A DNA stretch of 64,000 nucleotides from Carya illinoinensis (GCF_018687715.1 NC_056752.1:10616001-10680000); one strand, 5' to 3'; positions 24,618 through 38,044 are shown, counted from the stretch's first letter. Translations and numbers: made by a program. The notes: generated by a model not told the origin, from the letters alone.

Positions 24618-24745
24618 TTATGTGTAGTCATTTTTACGTATTTTTTTATACACTCTACTGATGTGATTGATTGTGTATTAAAAAAATTGATATAACCAAT
24701 TATATTAGTGGAGTACACAAGAACTACGTAAAAATGACTGTATAT
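24618..24745. mobile_element. Foldback MITE, same family as 45484-45634
   Basis: Outer arms GTAGTCATTTTTACGTA (24624-24640) and TACGTAAAAATGACTG (24725-24740) are complementary. The inner arms TACACTCTACTGATGTGATT and AATTATATTAGTGGAGTACA pair imperfectly. Older and more diverged than the 45 kb copy. Confidence 0.7.
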
Positions 24746-24782
24746 CGTATTACTCTTTATTGAAATAGGATAAGTACACCAC

Positions 24783-24786
<4 letters not shown>

Positions 24787-24823
<37 letters not shown>
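24787..24823. repeat. 37-nt poly-A run
   Basis: Uninterrupted A from 24787 to 24823. No retroposed gene body is visible before it; the MITE ends about 45 bp upstream. Confidence 0.9.
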
Positions 24824-24825
<2 letters not shown>

Positions 24826-26700
24826 TCTTAACTATGAACTTAGAAAAATACATGGACTCATTCTACATGTAACCAAAAAAACAAAAAAATGCTAATGCCT
24901 GCATAATGGAAGGATTTTCTTGTTTGTGGCTGTGTGTGAAGAAGATGGCTCTCTAGTTCTGTGGACTTGGAGGAGCCACCGGCCTCCATCCTCCAAACAA
25001 TTTCTCTATATTGAAGACATTTTCCTTCTTAACACTCACAAATTGCTTAAAAAAAGTATGAACCTTTTTATAGGATGTTATAATACCAAGACAAGAAAGT
25101 ACTTGTTAAACTAGTTCCTAATACATCTTGATTTATACCTCACATAATTGAATGATGAATTGTAAAATATAATAGATAAATGTTTTTTTTTATAGGTAAA
25201 ATATAATAGAGAAATGTTACTATGCTTCTCCAGTTATATCGCTCATTTTGCTCCATTGATGTGTCACCATCGCTTGGTGCCATGTGATTTATTAAAACAA
25301 TCAAAATCGAAATATAAAAAGAGTAGAACTGACCTAAGGTTTCAATCTCTCTCTTCTTGTATTTTCAAACACCCGTTTGTTTTGAATAAATGTATATTTT
25401 AATAGAGTAATGTTATTTATTATTTATTTTTTCATCATCCTCTCATCTCATGATATCACATTAGATGATTAGAGATTATTTATTATGTTTTATTTGTAAA
25501 CTTATTATTTAATGTCATATTATAGAATGATGATGAATATATTTTTTTCATTTTAACAAACTAAACATCCTGAAAAATGGTGGGGTAATGGTTTTGGGAT
25601 AAGTGGTATAAACTGAACATCCAGGGTTCAAAACCATAGTTTTGAATTTCGTTTTGTTCTGATCATTTTGGTGTAGTTGGAGGTACTTTATATCTCCTCA
25701 TTTTGTTTCACTCCATATTTAGGCTTGTTTGGGCCCATTCAACTGTTCCGGTCAATTCTAGCCATTTTGATTAGAATTTATATTTCGGATTGAATTCTGT
25801 TCCAGACTGTTTTAATGGTAATTTTATAATTTTATTGAATTTAATTTTTTTTTATAAATTTTAAATATAGATGGCATTTATGTAATTTTAAAGATATTTA
25901 TATAATTTGTTTTAGTCTTTTGTCAATTTAAACATGTTCCCTCGTTACCTCATTTTTTTATATCTCATTATTTTAAAGTTTCTCAACCCTATTGAGTTTT
26001 CTTTAATTTCTATTGTGTGTATCTCAATTTAAATTTGTGATTTTTTTAATATTATATTTTAACAGTAATATCACTATAATTTTTAATGTTTTTAACGTAT
26101 ATTTATTTTATAATCGTCAATTCTTTCACACACACACACATATATATATATATACACACACACACATACATACATATATATATATACACATGATACACAC
26201 TTATAATTATATATATTATATTAAATATTAGTTCTTTTTATATATGTAGCTTATCTCAAAATATTTTATTTCAATGCTTAAATCATCATAATTATCTAAT
26301 CGTAATTTAAAATTTTATTCATAACTTTTTATCGGGATGAGGGGATTTAAATAAATAAATAAATAAAAACTTATCAGCCACTTGCGACAAATTAATTTCG
26401 AATTTTCGAGTGTGCATCCGAAGATTAGGCAGAAATCGGTGCCAATAATTAAAAAGAAATGAAGTTTATGATCGTGATTATATAACTATTATATAATTAT
26501 TTTTTAAAAAATAAATTAATATAAAATTTATATAAATAAAAAATTAATTTTTTAATTATAAACTTCACTTCCTTTTAAAATAATGATGATATATTTACAC
26601 ATTTTACAAATTGTATTAAAATTACTAGTAATTAAATGGGGGCATCTGAGTTCTCTGAACTCCGTAGTGTCAACGCTGTGAGCATGGGAGGATCAATGAT
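24824..26700. other. Intergenic upstream of SYP71, repeats only
   Basis: No gene seen. Holds a compound CA/TA microsatellite (about 26127-26190) and an AT-rich foldback-like patch (26455-26610) whose two ends (GAAGTTTATGAT and ATTATAAACTTCACTTCC) are roughly complementary. Confidence 0.45.
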
Positions 26701-26707
26701 AAACGAT

Positions 26708-26716
26708 CTATAAATT
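26708..26716 (+). promoter_or_regulatory. Likely TATA box of SYP71-like gene
   Basis: CTATAAATT lies about 150 bp before the ATG, followed by a CT-rich leader (26766-26790). A start near 26740-26745 would give a 5' UTR of about 115-120 nt. Confidence 0.45.
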
Positions 26717-26860
26717 CACGTCTAAAACGGTCAACACCATAAGCTCGTAACCCCATAACTTTACCCTGTCTCTTTCTATCTCCGTCCCCTAAGCCAGTAA
26801 CCCCACAAAAACTCACAGGTACAGATACGGCTCAGAAATTCTGTGAGTAATTGAAAGGGG

Positions 26861-29800
26861 ATGAGTATCAGCGATTTAGTTACACGGGTCGACTCGATTT
26901 GCCAGAAGTACGACAAGTACGACGTTGATAAGCACAAGGATGCAAATGATTACGGGGACGATGCTTTTGCTCGTTTATACACTGTCGTCGAGCTCGAAGC
27001 CGCGGCAGCCCTCCAGGTCTCTGTGTGTGACCGTGTGTATTATTAGTGGCGGTGTGGGATGAAAGAATGGTTGTTGTTGTTGTCTTGACTTTTCCATGTT
27101 TCCACGCTCTGTTTGGTTGCTGCGAAAATTGAAAGAAAGTCTAAAAATTGAACAATATGAAACGTTGGACTTCATGTTTTATGTAGAGGTGCTTGCTGGG
27201 TTTTTTTTTTTTTTTTGTTTTCCTTTGGTTATTGTTTTTCTTTGGGGATGAAGTGGGGACCCTTATGCTCTGTTTGTGTATTTAAGAAACTCCATGTAAA
27301 GGCGAAGAAGAAGAAGATAAAAGTTTAAATTTTGAAGTTTTGGTATCTGATAAACTTCTTAGTTGAGGCAGAAATCGTAGGAGGCTACGTTTTGAGCAGA
27401 GGTTTCTGCTTTTGGTGGGCCACAAACTTCAATGAAGAATTGGAAATTCTAACTTGTTCTATTATTGGAAATTATATGATTTTTAGTTTACTTTCGGTTT
27501 TTCAGAAATCAGAGGGGGCTGCCACAGAGAAGAACAGGGCAACTGCCATTGCCATGAATGCGGAGATTCGACGAACCAAAGCTCGTTTGATTGAGGAGCT
27601 CCCTAAATTGCAGAGACTTGCTTTTAAAAAGGTTAAATGCATTTTTCATTTATCCTTATTATATAATCTCCAGTTGTGTTGGGGTGTGTGTAGATTACTT
27701 AAGCTGAACTTGGGGATTTTTTTTCTTCTTTTTTCGTTGATTTGATCCATTTCACTTATTATATTATACCCCTACATTTCATATTGCAAGATTTCTTGAG
27801 TATTTTGGGGATTTAAGAAGGGAAATCATTATATTCTTTTTGTAACATTTTCTTTTATCTTTTGCTAGACTCTACTTTGTGCCTACTGGTTGTAATGGAT
27901 GTCTCATGTTGCCAAGCACAAAACTATTTGTAGGTCAAAGGGCTTTCAAAAGAAGAGCTTGAGGCTCGAAATGATTTAGTTTCTGCACTGAAAGAGAAGA
28001 TTGAAGCTATTCCTGATGGATCTACCACTAGTGGAACTAAAGAACCTGGTGGTTGGACAGCTTCTGCCTCATATACTGGAATCAAAATTGACACAACTTC
28101 AGGTAACAAATCTTCTAACCTCAGTTCTTATAAACATGTAATCATTGTCAACTAATTGTATTGAAAACATATTTTACCAGATGGGAGATTTGATCGTGAG
28201 TACTTCCAACAAACTGAAGAATCGGATCGGTTTAGGCAGGAGTATGAAATGCGAAGAATGAAACAGGCAAGTATGGATAAAGTCATAAAACAGTGATTGT
28301 TAAGTATGTCTAGCGGTGAGAGGTTGGTTAGCTGTGGTTTTATTATAGTTACTCCACTTCTTTCATTTCTTGAATGAGCTAGGGATTTTACCTCACTTAA
28401 TGGCTAATGGTATGCTTTTCGAAAGAACTGCTTAGGGGCTGTATGTTTTTGGTGTTTTTCCTTTCCTGATGTCCAAGCCTTTATTGGATTACATTTTTCT
28501 CTAAGTAGCCTTTAGTGCCAACCCTTACAAAGTACCTCTAAGATAAATTTGACTTCATACAGGATCAAGGTTTGGATGTTATAGCTGAGGGATTGGACAC
28601 ATTGAAAGACATGGCACGTGACATCAATGAGGTATATACTCTTACCATTCTCCACCACATGTTAAAAAGTTACTTAAATCAAATTCTTCTTCCTGTAATG
28701 TTGTGAATTTGATGCACAGGAATTTGACAGACAACTGCCATTAATGGATGAAATAGATGATAAGGTAATCTCCATCCTTCTTTTTGCCAGTGTCCTTTAT
28801 CCTTAATTATCTGTCATGGAAGAACTGCACTGATTGTGAAGAACATCAATCCCTCTCAGATAATCCTCTATCTAATTTTATTGTTGACTAGGTTGATGTG
28901 AATTTTCTTGTTTTTTCTGTATCAAATTGTCAAAGAGAGTTGCAGGATCTTGACTAAGTTAAGTAATTTTATTGTGACATCATTTCAGGTTGATAGAGCA
29001 AACGCTGACCTTAAAAATACTAATGTGAGACTCAAGGAAACTGTAACCAAGGTATATGAATTTATGCAATTTTGAAATTTAGATTTTTCGTCCATTTTTT
29101 CAGAGAATACCCCATCCCTCTTTTCTCTTTCCCCTACCTCACATCCATTCTTGTGCACGTTTTTGTTTTATTCAGCTGAGGTCCAGCCGCAACTTTTGCA
29201 TTGATATCATTCTCTTGTGCATAATTTTAGGAATTGCTGCCTATTTATACAAGTAAGCTCCCTATCTTACTGAATCAACTTAAAAATCAGAATTAGTCTC
29301 TGGTACATATTCTTCCACTAATTTGTATCTGGATAACCCATAGTAGATGGAAATTTACTCACTACTATTCATATACTACTAGCAGCTATTGAGATGCACA
29401 TTGGGAAAATGGTACAAGTGCAGTGCTCAAATCAGGCTGGATGAAATTTTAGTTCCACCATTTTTCAGTCACAATTTTCTAAAAGTTTGTTTTCCATGAA
29501 AATGGTAGATCTTCCTCCTATTGTTACCAGTGGTAGAGGCAGAAATTTTCCCTTAGGGAGACCGGACTATGCCCATGATAAATTTAATCACAAAGCTAAG
29601 AAAATAAATTATGTACGCTATAACCTTTTTGGAAAGTAAACTTTGCCTGGCTAGTTAAATTTAGATGTACATAAACCATTCATGTTGGGGGTGATCTCGA
29701 GTTTTTTTTTTTTTTAATAATTTAGAGGAAGCTAAGAAGAAACTTCTAAATTTTTTGAGGGTCCGACATTACACTTTTTTTCAAGGGCAGAACCACTGTC

Positions 29801-30590
29801 TACTGTGATTCAGTACTGCAGTTCTCTCATCTTCTTTTTATACCTGCTTGCTGCATAGTTTATTTCATCCTTTGGCTTGCAATGGGGTCGGAAGACTGCC
29901 CAATTGCTTCTGTAACAAGTTTCCGATGCATTGAATACTATAGGGAACTGAAATTACTACGTTTGATCTTCTTTTAAGGCAAAATACTGCTTACGGGAGA
30001 CTCAGTGCACGGTCATTGCCCCACCACCCCCACCCCCTAAAAAAAAAATTTCCCCAAGTTTTTGTATGGTTTCTCTCTTCCCTTAGAGGAAAAAAACTTT
30101 CCTGACCATGAAATGTCTGAAGGCAAGATGGTATTAATGGAAATGATATGTGACATCTGTGAGTTCTCGAAATGTCATCAGATAGGCAAATATAAAGTAA
30201 TGCTATGTATTACACCCCGATCCCACTTTGTAAATGCAGCCCTTTTTATCACCCTTGGATCATTTATTACTCTTTAAAAAAAAAAAAAAAAAAAGCCAAT
30301 ACAGAGGTTGATGGAAAATGCCACCTTGTCATGTGGAACGATGGTGTAATATATATATTTTCCTTAAATACAACTAATCATTTGTGAAAAAAAAAATTGT
30401 GAATATGGAGGTAGGTAGTTTTAAGGTTGTGCCTTTTTATGCATTTCCAAGTCCCCTGTTTACGTGTTTATCCTCCTATGTCCATTGTGTCCCATTTTTC
30501 TTTTTATTAGAGAAAGACACTGGAATTCCAGTTGCCATCTAGAAGAATATGTTGACAAAGGTATTTCATATTTGCAGCGCGTTAAAGTGA
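26861..30590 (+). CDS. SYP71: SYP71-type Qc-SNARE (syntaxin), 9 coding exons
   Basis: Exons 26861-27016, 27506-27631, 27934-28102, 28181-28266, 28563-28631, 28720-28764, 28989-29051, 29176-29252 and 30578-30590 total 804 nt, encoding 267 residues, about the length I recall for Arabidopsis SYP71. The N-terminal helices contain TRVDSICQKYDKYDVDK and EKNRATAIAMNAEIRRTKAR. The Qc SNARE motif covers about residues 176-240, with the zero-layer Gln at 207 (DRQLPLMDEID). Residues 245-263 are the C-terminal membrane anchor, ending YLYNALK. SYP7 proteins are plant-specific Qc-SNAREs at the ER, plasma membrane and cell plate, where SYP71 pairs with KNOLLE-type partners. Intron 4 uses a GC donor (CAG|GCAAGT); all others are GT-AG. 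The last exon has 13 coding nt. The symbol could equally be a SYP72/73 paralogue. Confidence 0.93.
29253..30577 (+). other. Intron 8 of SYP71 with a transposon scrap
   Basis: A 1325-nt intron from GTAAGC to TTTGCAG. It holds a hAT-like fragment at about 29528-29803, whose ends CAGTGGTAGAGGCAG and (reverse complement) CAGTGGTTCTGCCC match at their first seven bases, and a 19-nt A run at 30277-30295. No second gene is visible. Confidence 0.6.
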
Positions 30591-30772
30591 TATTGGTGCC
30601 CTGGCAACGACTACCACAGCTTGTCCTTCACTTGTTGAAGTAGGGATGTCTGTGACTCCTGTACATACATACAATGTGCATCTCTTTTTTGTATCATGTT
30701 ACAGTTACTGTGATACTTTCCACTTTCGAGATCTGTGAGTGGAAGATGGAGGAGCTTATGAACGTCTTTATC

Positions 30773-30778
30773 AATAAA
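30773..30778 (+). terminator. Poly(A) signal of SYP71-like gene
   Basis: AATAAA lies 183 nt after the stop codon in an AT-rich stretch, giving a 3' UTR of about 200 nt. It is the only good match between the stop and 31000. Confidence 0.5.
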
Positions 30779-30799
30779 TATTTATTACTTCAAAGAAGT

Positions 30800-31884
30800 C
30801 CGATAATATCTGTGTTCCTTCTTGCTTAACGTTAGGGTATGTGGTGATACCTCTCTGATCTCTCTCTCTCAACGCCCATTTGCACGGTTGCACCTTCTCA
30901 TACATAGCATGACTCTGCCTGCGGTGGCGACCCGCGGGGTTCCCGGAGTTCTGAAAATAATGTCTCTTTAATAAAATATTATTAAATGCTCCGAGAGTAT
31001 GGAAAATATGGTATTTTAATTCAATCGAAAGATGACATTTCATTAAAATTATTTACATCACTACTTTTGAATGATATGTCAATCTTATAATAGGTTAGAA
31101 GAACCATGCAATCGCACTTCGAAACTACTTAATAATTACTACTACTCTTAACATTAGAAAATGTCTCCGGGTTTATGTGTGATTCTTCAAAAGCCGTCCT
31201 TTTTCATTTCCTCCGTGTCACTGCTCTTGAATAAATAACCTTGTAAATGCCCAAAGGTTATTTTCATGCATCTATCATTTATCAAATTGAAAGCAACCAT
31301 GTTTTGGACGAGAATAAGGACTTGTTTGCTTATACAGATGAGATAAGATATTTGTAAATAATAATAAAATGATTTAAGTTGAAATATTTTATGGAATTTT
31401 GAAAAATGAGAAAAAAAAATTAAATAAAAATATTATAAAGTTAAAATATTGTTATAATATAATTTGTTTATATTATTTTTATTTCAAAATTTTAAACAGT
31501 TAAATTGTTTTTAATGTTTTGTTTAAAAGTTGAAGAAAATTATAATGATTAGGACTGTACAAGAATCGGTCAAATCGATTGGGGTTGACTTAGACAGGCT
31601 ATGAGAGCTTGGAACTGGTCGGATGGCGATTGTTTTTTGTCAAAACTTACGTCTAGCAGTTCGATTGGGGTTTAAGGGTGGACCGAATCGCTAATCTGAT
31701 TAATAGGATAATATATATTTTTTAAAATTATATATATATGGAACAATATCGTTTCACTTAAGTGAGTGAAACGGAGTCGTTTTGAGACTGCATGTTTGAA
31801 AAAAAAAAATAGAACAACGTCGTTTTACCCTAGGGTTTATTCTTCTTCTTCTTCATTTTGATTCTCATTTGTTCTAAAACGCTA

Positions 31885-31917
<33 letters not shown>
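30800..31917. other. Intergenic with a CT microsatellite
   Basis: No gene. 31320-31500 is AT-rich MITE-like sequence too decayed to bound. 31550-31735 begins TTAGGACTGTACAAGAATCGG, reminiscent of a hAT-type terminus without a findable partner. A (CT)n run of about 28 nt ends at 31916. Confidence 0.4.
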
Positions 31918-31921
<4 letters not shown>

Positions 31922-32509
31922 GGTAAAAATTTAAATCGAATTTGAACCGGCCCAGGTCAAACCAGTTGATCTGGTTTTAAACCGGTATAATCCGGAACTA
32001 GTTCCTAAATTTTAAAAATCAGTTAAATCCGATCCTGTTTCAGTTTTTGGTTTTTCGAAACCGAGCCGGTTTAAAATATATATATATATAAATTAATTTT
32101 TAATGTTATATCAATATTATATATATATATAACTTTATATATAATTATATATGAAATAATTTTATATTACTATTTATAACATAAAGTTTTAATCTTAAAT
32201 ATGAACATTTATTTGATCATATGTTATTTATATAAAATATATATTAATTACATTTTATGGCTTAATAAATTCTCAATATATTCTTTTTAATAAATACATT
32301 AGTAATACCAATATACATTAGTATATAAATTATATTTTTTTTAATGATATTGATACTTGATTAAAATTGAAAAACCAGATTGAACCGGAAGTATTGATTT
32401 AAGAAGGTAATCGATTCAACTCATTTTTGAACATATAAAGTCAGTATACATTGATTTGGTCCCAAAATTTGTATAAAATCATATTGTACCGGACCGATTA
32501 CACCCTTTA
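31918..32509. mobile_element. hAT-like MITE inserted in a CT microsatellite
   Basis: Starts TAGGGGTAAAAATTT and ends ATTACACCCTTTA (inverted: TAAAGGGTGTAAT). Eight-base flanks CTCTCTCA (31910-31917) and GTCTCTCA (32510-32517) match at seven of eight. The interior is rich in AACCGG/CCGGTT and AT stretches shared with the element at 48926-50115. Confidence 0.75.
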
Positions 32510-32517
32510 GTCTCTCA

Positions 32518-33779
32518 AATCGCCCCTCGCATCTCTCTCTCTTATCGCGGCATTCTCTATCTCTCTTGATGGTGTTCTTTCTCTCTCACCGTAGTTTTAT
32601 CGCACGTAGAGCCACCTCCGCCGCTACCAAAAATACCGACGGACTCACCAGAGTTGCACTCAACGATTTTCTTCCCATCATTGACCAAGTTCGACCGATA
32701 ATTTATAAATTTCTAAGGTTTCAGTTGAGTTTTGGTTTTGTTAAAAAACGTGCCGAATGATTTAATTTTTTATTCTTAATAATAATTATGTAATGATTAA
32801 ATAAAAATTAAAAATTAAAAAATATTTATATTTAAATAACATTGAAAGACGAGACTAACCGTAAAATCAAACGGTACCTAAGTTAAAATGAGCCAAAGGT
32901 ACAGACGAATGTGTACTTGAGAGCAAAAACCTGGCATAGGTCAGTGATTATCTCAGAAAATTGAGAAGGAAGTGACAACAGAAAAGACAAAGCATTTAAT
33001 TCAAAAAGACTTTCTTTTAATAAACTGGGATTTCATGCGATATTCAACTGTTAAGGAGAGTGGAATTTAATCTCTCAAAATGCTAAAATAAAATTGAAAA
33101 ATATCATTTTTCTTAATTTTATTTATCTTATAAGACCTTTTTTTTTTTAAATTTTGGTATTTAATCAAACTTAGTTTAATAAAAAGATTAGAGGAATAAA
33201 AATCCCAAAACAAAAGGAAAAAAAAAAGTGTTGGATTTTGATGTGATAAATGGGTCCTAATGCTTCTTTCAAGTAAAAACTAAGAAAATCCACTAATTAT
33301 GTTGATGAAGATTAGATGCCAAAAGAACAGTTTTGGCCTCAGTCCAATCAATTCTTCGTGGGACCATGATTTTTTTTTGGCCTAAGCTCATGGGACCATG
33401 TTTTATACAGTCTCATCAGCAACCAGACAAGACAATTAAATCGAGAGAATTTTGCATTGGAATTATTAAATGAGATATATAGCATTTTCAAATCATTATA
33501 AGAAATTGATAAATAGAATTCTTATCTCATTTCAAATGACGGTTGGGTGATGATCCCTCGTCCCTCCCACCTAGAGCTGCTGTCAGTCCACCCCCTTCTA
33601 ACGAATGGGTGGATTTTTCAACACTCGGTTGTACTTCGCTTAGCAAAATTTTTAATAGAAAAATAAACACTTCAATCTTTAAATATATACCCTAAATCTT
33701 CACATTTAAATTTCAAACTGTAAATCAAACTTAAAATGTGTAGATCCAACCAAAAATTAAAAAGAAAAGTGAAGAATAA
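32518..33779. other. Intergenic, no gene recognised
   Basis: Contains a CT-rich patch and a 64-codon open frame at 32566-32760 with no family resemblance. Otherwise AT-rich. Confidence 0.35.
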
Positions 33780-34110
33780 GTTAGTCACGGCCACGTCTTG
33801 GCTGTGGGTCTCACTTAGATACAGACCGTCAAATCATAGATGTGGGTCACAAAAACTCATAATTACGACTTGGTAGTGGGTCTCTGTGCAGAACCACAAC
33901 CAAGTCATGATCGTGGGTTGCAAAATTCCGCAGTCATGGCTTGGCCATGTGTTACCAAAACCCACAGTCACGGCTTGGTCGTGGGTCTTTGTGTAGACCC
34001 ATAATAGTCATGGTTGTGGGTTGCAAAACCTCATGGCCATGGAGCTCTAAAACCCATAAGGCCACCCATAGCTAAAACCACATGGCCATGATCGTGGGTG
34101 GGTTGCTTGT
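33780..34110. repeat. Degenerate GTGGGT-rich tandem repeat
   Basis: About six loose units of roughly 55-65 bp share AGTCATGGCTTGGTCGTGGGT- and TTGCAAAACCCACAGTCACGG-like pieces, with direct and inverted copies intermixed. No reading frame is preserved. It looks like an old minisatellite, possibly inside a larger element. Confidence 0.55.
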
Positions 34111-35849
34111 GTATAACCAGCTCGAGAGACTGATGACCATGGGTGTGGGTCACATGGGTCTCTAGTGGAAGGGTTGGAGGAGATGAATAACAGAAGAAGA
34201 AGATGAAGGCTGAGTGGCGAGAAAGGCTGAGAGTATGGGAGAGAGAATGAATGCCTGAATGAGATTTGGAGTTTTTTCACATATATAGTATGGGGTAGGC
34301 GGGAGGGTACCCATGCCTACCTATACCCACCCGCCTGCTTAATGCCCATTTAATTTTATTTTAAATGAGATCTGCCCATTTGCCCGAGGTATTATCCCTG
34401 TAGGTTGGACCTACTAAATTTCAAGAGCTTGTCGCCTAATCTTAAATTATGTGTCATAATCTTAATTGTCAGATTATAGAAAAAGAGTGTTGTACATTAT
34501 AACTCTATAGGTATTATGATAGTTTGAGATTCAAAGTATAGAAGTATAGTATGTTAAAAATACTAAATTTATTTATCTCATTTTTAAAAGAAAAAACTGA
34601 TGTCAACGGAACCATTGTTGTAAGATAATGGAGAGTGTTTGTTTGGAGTGGATGCCCCTTGACTCCCTTTCCTCTCCAATGAATATTTTGACCCTTATCA
34701 ACCACTTCTTAGTTCTTGCCCTTAAAATAAAGTTTCATTCCTTTATCCATTTATCTTCTTAGCATCCAAAAGCAAGTGACTTAGGCTTTTTCCTATGCCT
34801 TTTTCTGCTAAGCATTGGCTTTCTCTCATTCAGTTTTACTTGGAATCTACACACTTTGTCATCAAACTTTATGGGATGGTGACTACATAGCCTTTTTTTT
34901 TTTTTTGCCCCCTTTTGTGTTTCCTTAAAAAAATATAAGAAGGGGAGAATGAAGGTCGGTACTGTTTGCCTAAACATGACTATAATATCATTATATATCC
35001 ATCAAATGAATTATCTTAAGTGATGTAGATGATGGAGAACTACAAATGCTCCCGAAAGATGACACCGAGCCAACTTCACGGTGCAAACGTAACATTTCTT
35101 TTATTTGGTTACACCCGAACTATAGATTTGTAGGGAGCACAACCTCAAGACCAAAATCCTTACCACTTAAACGAATCTCTATAACAAACCAAAATATTCT
35201 TGCTCTTATAACAAATAGATATATATATATATATATAGTGTGTGTGTGTGTTTGTTTTCCTTTTTTGTTCAATTTTTTTAAGCTAAGAAATTCAACAGTT
35301 TCATACTATATTAAACCTAACCTAGCATGAACATAGGTGGTATCTGGAAAGAAAGGAATATATAAAAGGGAGAGAAAAGGGATCACAGGTAGTATAAGCT
35401 CATTATCTATCTTTCCTTTATTTATTTTTATATTTTATAAAGGTGAGGGGGGTGCTAGGCAATGTATCGCTGCAAGTATAGATCCTAGACCCAAGTGGTT
35501 GAACCCAGAAATGTATTTTCAATCCATGACCCAATCATAGGGATTCAAACTTCCCTTTTTAATTCAGGTTTTTAATTACTTGAACAAGTAGTTCAGCAAC
35601 TTCTGCAGTTTTCTAAATGCAGATATGGAGTTTATGTGATGACTTTGTGGAATTGTTTTTCTGTCCGTATGTCTCTTTGGAGGATGGGAGGCCAGGACGT
35701 CACCTCCCAAAATATAAAAAGCAACCAGTTTAGAGTATTAGTATTGGTCTGACCAAATTCATCTTTAAATTTGGTCAATATCAACACTTTTATACATTTG
35801 CCTACTTTATTAAAATTCAATCTTCACATTAGATTAGCCATTTATTTTC
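34111..35849. other. Intergenic, no gene recognised
   Basis: Small features only: GGGTAGGCGGGAGGG with a reversed partner at 34293-34335 (possible transposon end), and a TA/TG microsatellite at 35219-35251. Confidence 0.35.
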
Positions 35850-36335
35850 TATATAATAATAAAATATTATTAAATTAATAAATTTTTTATTTAATTTATT
35901 TTCTCACATTTTGTAATTCTACCAATTAAATGTTAATAATAATTATTCTAATTAGATTAATATTAAAAACAGTATTATTAAATGTTAATAATAATAATTA
36001 TATTATATTACATTAATATTATTATATTATAATTAAATTAATATTAAAAAAGTATTATTAAATTTTAATAATAATTATATTATATTAAATTGATATTACA
36101 AAAAAGTATTATTAAATGTTAATAGTAATTATATTCTAATTAAATTAATATTTAAAAATTATTATTAAATGTTAATAATAATTATATTCTAATTAAATTA
36201 ATATTAAATGTTAATAATAATAATAATAATATTATATTCAATTAATATTAAAAATATTATTAATGTTAATAATAATTATATTCTAAATGTTAAATATTAA
36301 TTATATTCTAATTAATTTAATTTATTTGTTTGGAA
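35850..36335. repeat. AT-only minisatellite, about 50-60 bp units
   Basis: Seven or so imperfect units of the type TATTATTAAATGTTAATAATA plus ATTATATTCTAATTAAATTA, almost without G or C. Units vary by small deletions. Confidence 0.7.
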
Positions 36336-38044
36336 TGATAAATTAATATTTTAATGTTTGATGAATGAGTAGTGGTCTTCCATCTTTAGCCAACCACTGT
36401 AGCAAAAGTCTAAATTATTTTAAATTTGCTCAATCCAATGTGAAAGATTTTTGAGCCAAATTATGTAAAATTTGACCAAACATCTCATTTGGTCAAGCCA
36501 ATGTGAATGCTCTAAGAGTATGAGCAGTAATCTAACCATTCTTTAATCAAAATTTGACTATTAAATTCATTCTTTTAAATTTAACTAGTTACTTTTCAAC
36601 GATATTAAATAACAAACTCTTTAAATTTGTCACTATTCTATTTAAATATCTATTTATAATTTTCATATATACAAATAGATAACAAATTCAACCCAATTCC
36701 CGGGGTTATCCTAGTTAATAAATTTAAACAATCCCAAATTGAAAACTATAAACTCATAATTTTTACTTTTATGTGAGTATATACATTCAATTCCAAATTG
36801 AAAAACATGACTTCTATCCAGTTGAATATTTACTAATAGGTCAAAATTTGTTTTTTGTAAAATAAAAATAAATAATACAAGGTCACTCAACAATTATTTT
36901 TTTTCTTTTACCTGCAACGACTGAAATGACTTGGACCGTGCAATATCAGAGGCGAAAGGAAATAGCGGCAAAATGAGATAGTAGGAAAAATGATATAATG
37001 AAAAAAATGTTAGGCAAGCTAGTTTCACTAGTTATATTTGGCCAGCCAAAAGGTCGTAAGCTAAATTTACTATAGTTTTGTTGAGTTTGTTGTAAGTGTG
37101 TTCTGGGTTGAGTGGTCAAATTTTGGTTATATTTTATCTATGACTAACTCACCAAAAGTGCTCTAAATTCTAATAGATGAAAAATAGAACAAAATTATTT
37201 AGAATGGATCCCATAACATTTATTTTGTACTTAATGATGCTCGAGAAATTCGCTTGGACAACTATAGATATTGTGGGTTTCACATCATCATGAATCTATC
37301 TCTCACTCTATGTCCTAAAATTTCATCAAGAACTCGAGGAAATCTCTATCCTAAAAAAAAGTATTGATATTTTAAATTTTTATAATTGTAATGATCCTAG
37401 GTGGAGTTGTGTGTTTGTATAATGACTCATATACATATAAGTAGTAAGTACATATCCCAACTTTGAAGAGGTTTTGATGCTTACAAGCTCACATCCTTTA
37501 TCTGTACTCATTAATTTTAAGCTATATGGTACCAACCTACTGGCAAAAGGTTTATTTCCTTTTACTAAGAGAGGGAGAAACTGTCTTGATTTATGAAAAT
37601 AATATATACCAAACTTAACTGTAAAAAAAGGTATATGTCTTTGTGACAATACTATATACCAAATTGGATTCAAAATTCATGAATTTTGAAAATGAAAATA
37701 AATCATATTTAATTTACCATTTGGCCATTAAATTATCAAAGCTGTCACTTTACATCCCAAACTCTCACTCTTTTACAAATTTTCTCCACATTTTAAAATC
37801 AAACTATTAAGATTATTATTATTTTTTATTGGCACCGGGTGTCTAAGAATAAAATCTTGACTAATCTCAGGATGCATAGGCCCTCGATAAGAAATTTTTC
37901 GCAAGATCATACATTTATTTTTCATCCATCTTAATGATTAAAATATTACTAAAATGATAAAAATTGAAACTTATATTAAGAGCTAAGGGACTAAATGTCA
38001 ATTTTAGTTGAATGCTTACAAAACCATGGTCAGAACCAGTTTTA
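36336..38044. other. Intergenic, nothing recognised
   Basis: AT-rich; no coding segment with splice signals or known motifs on either strand. Confidence 0.4.
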
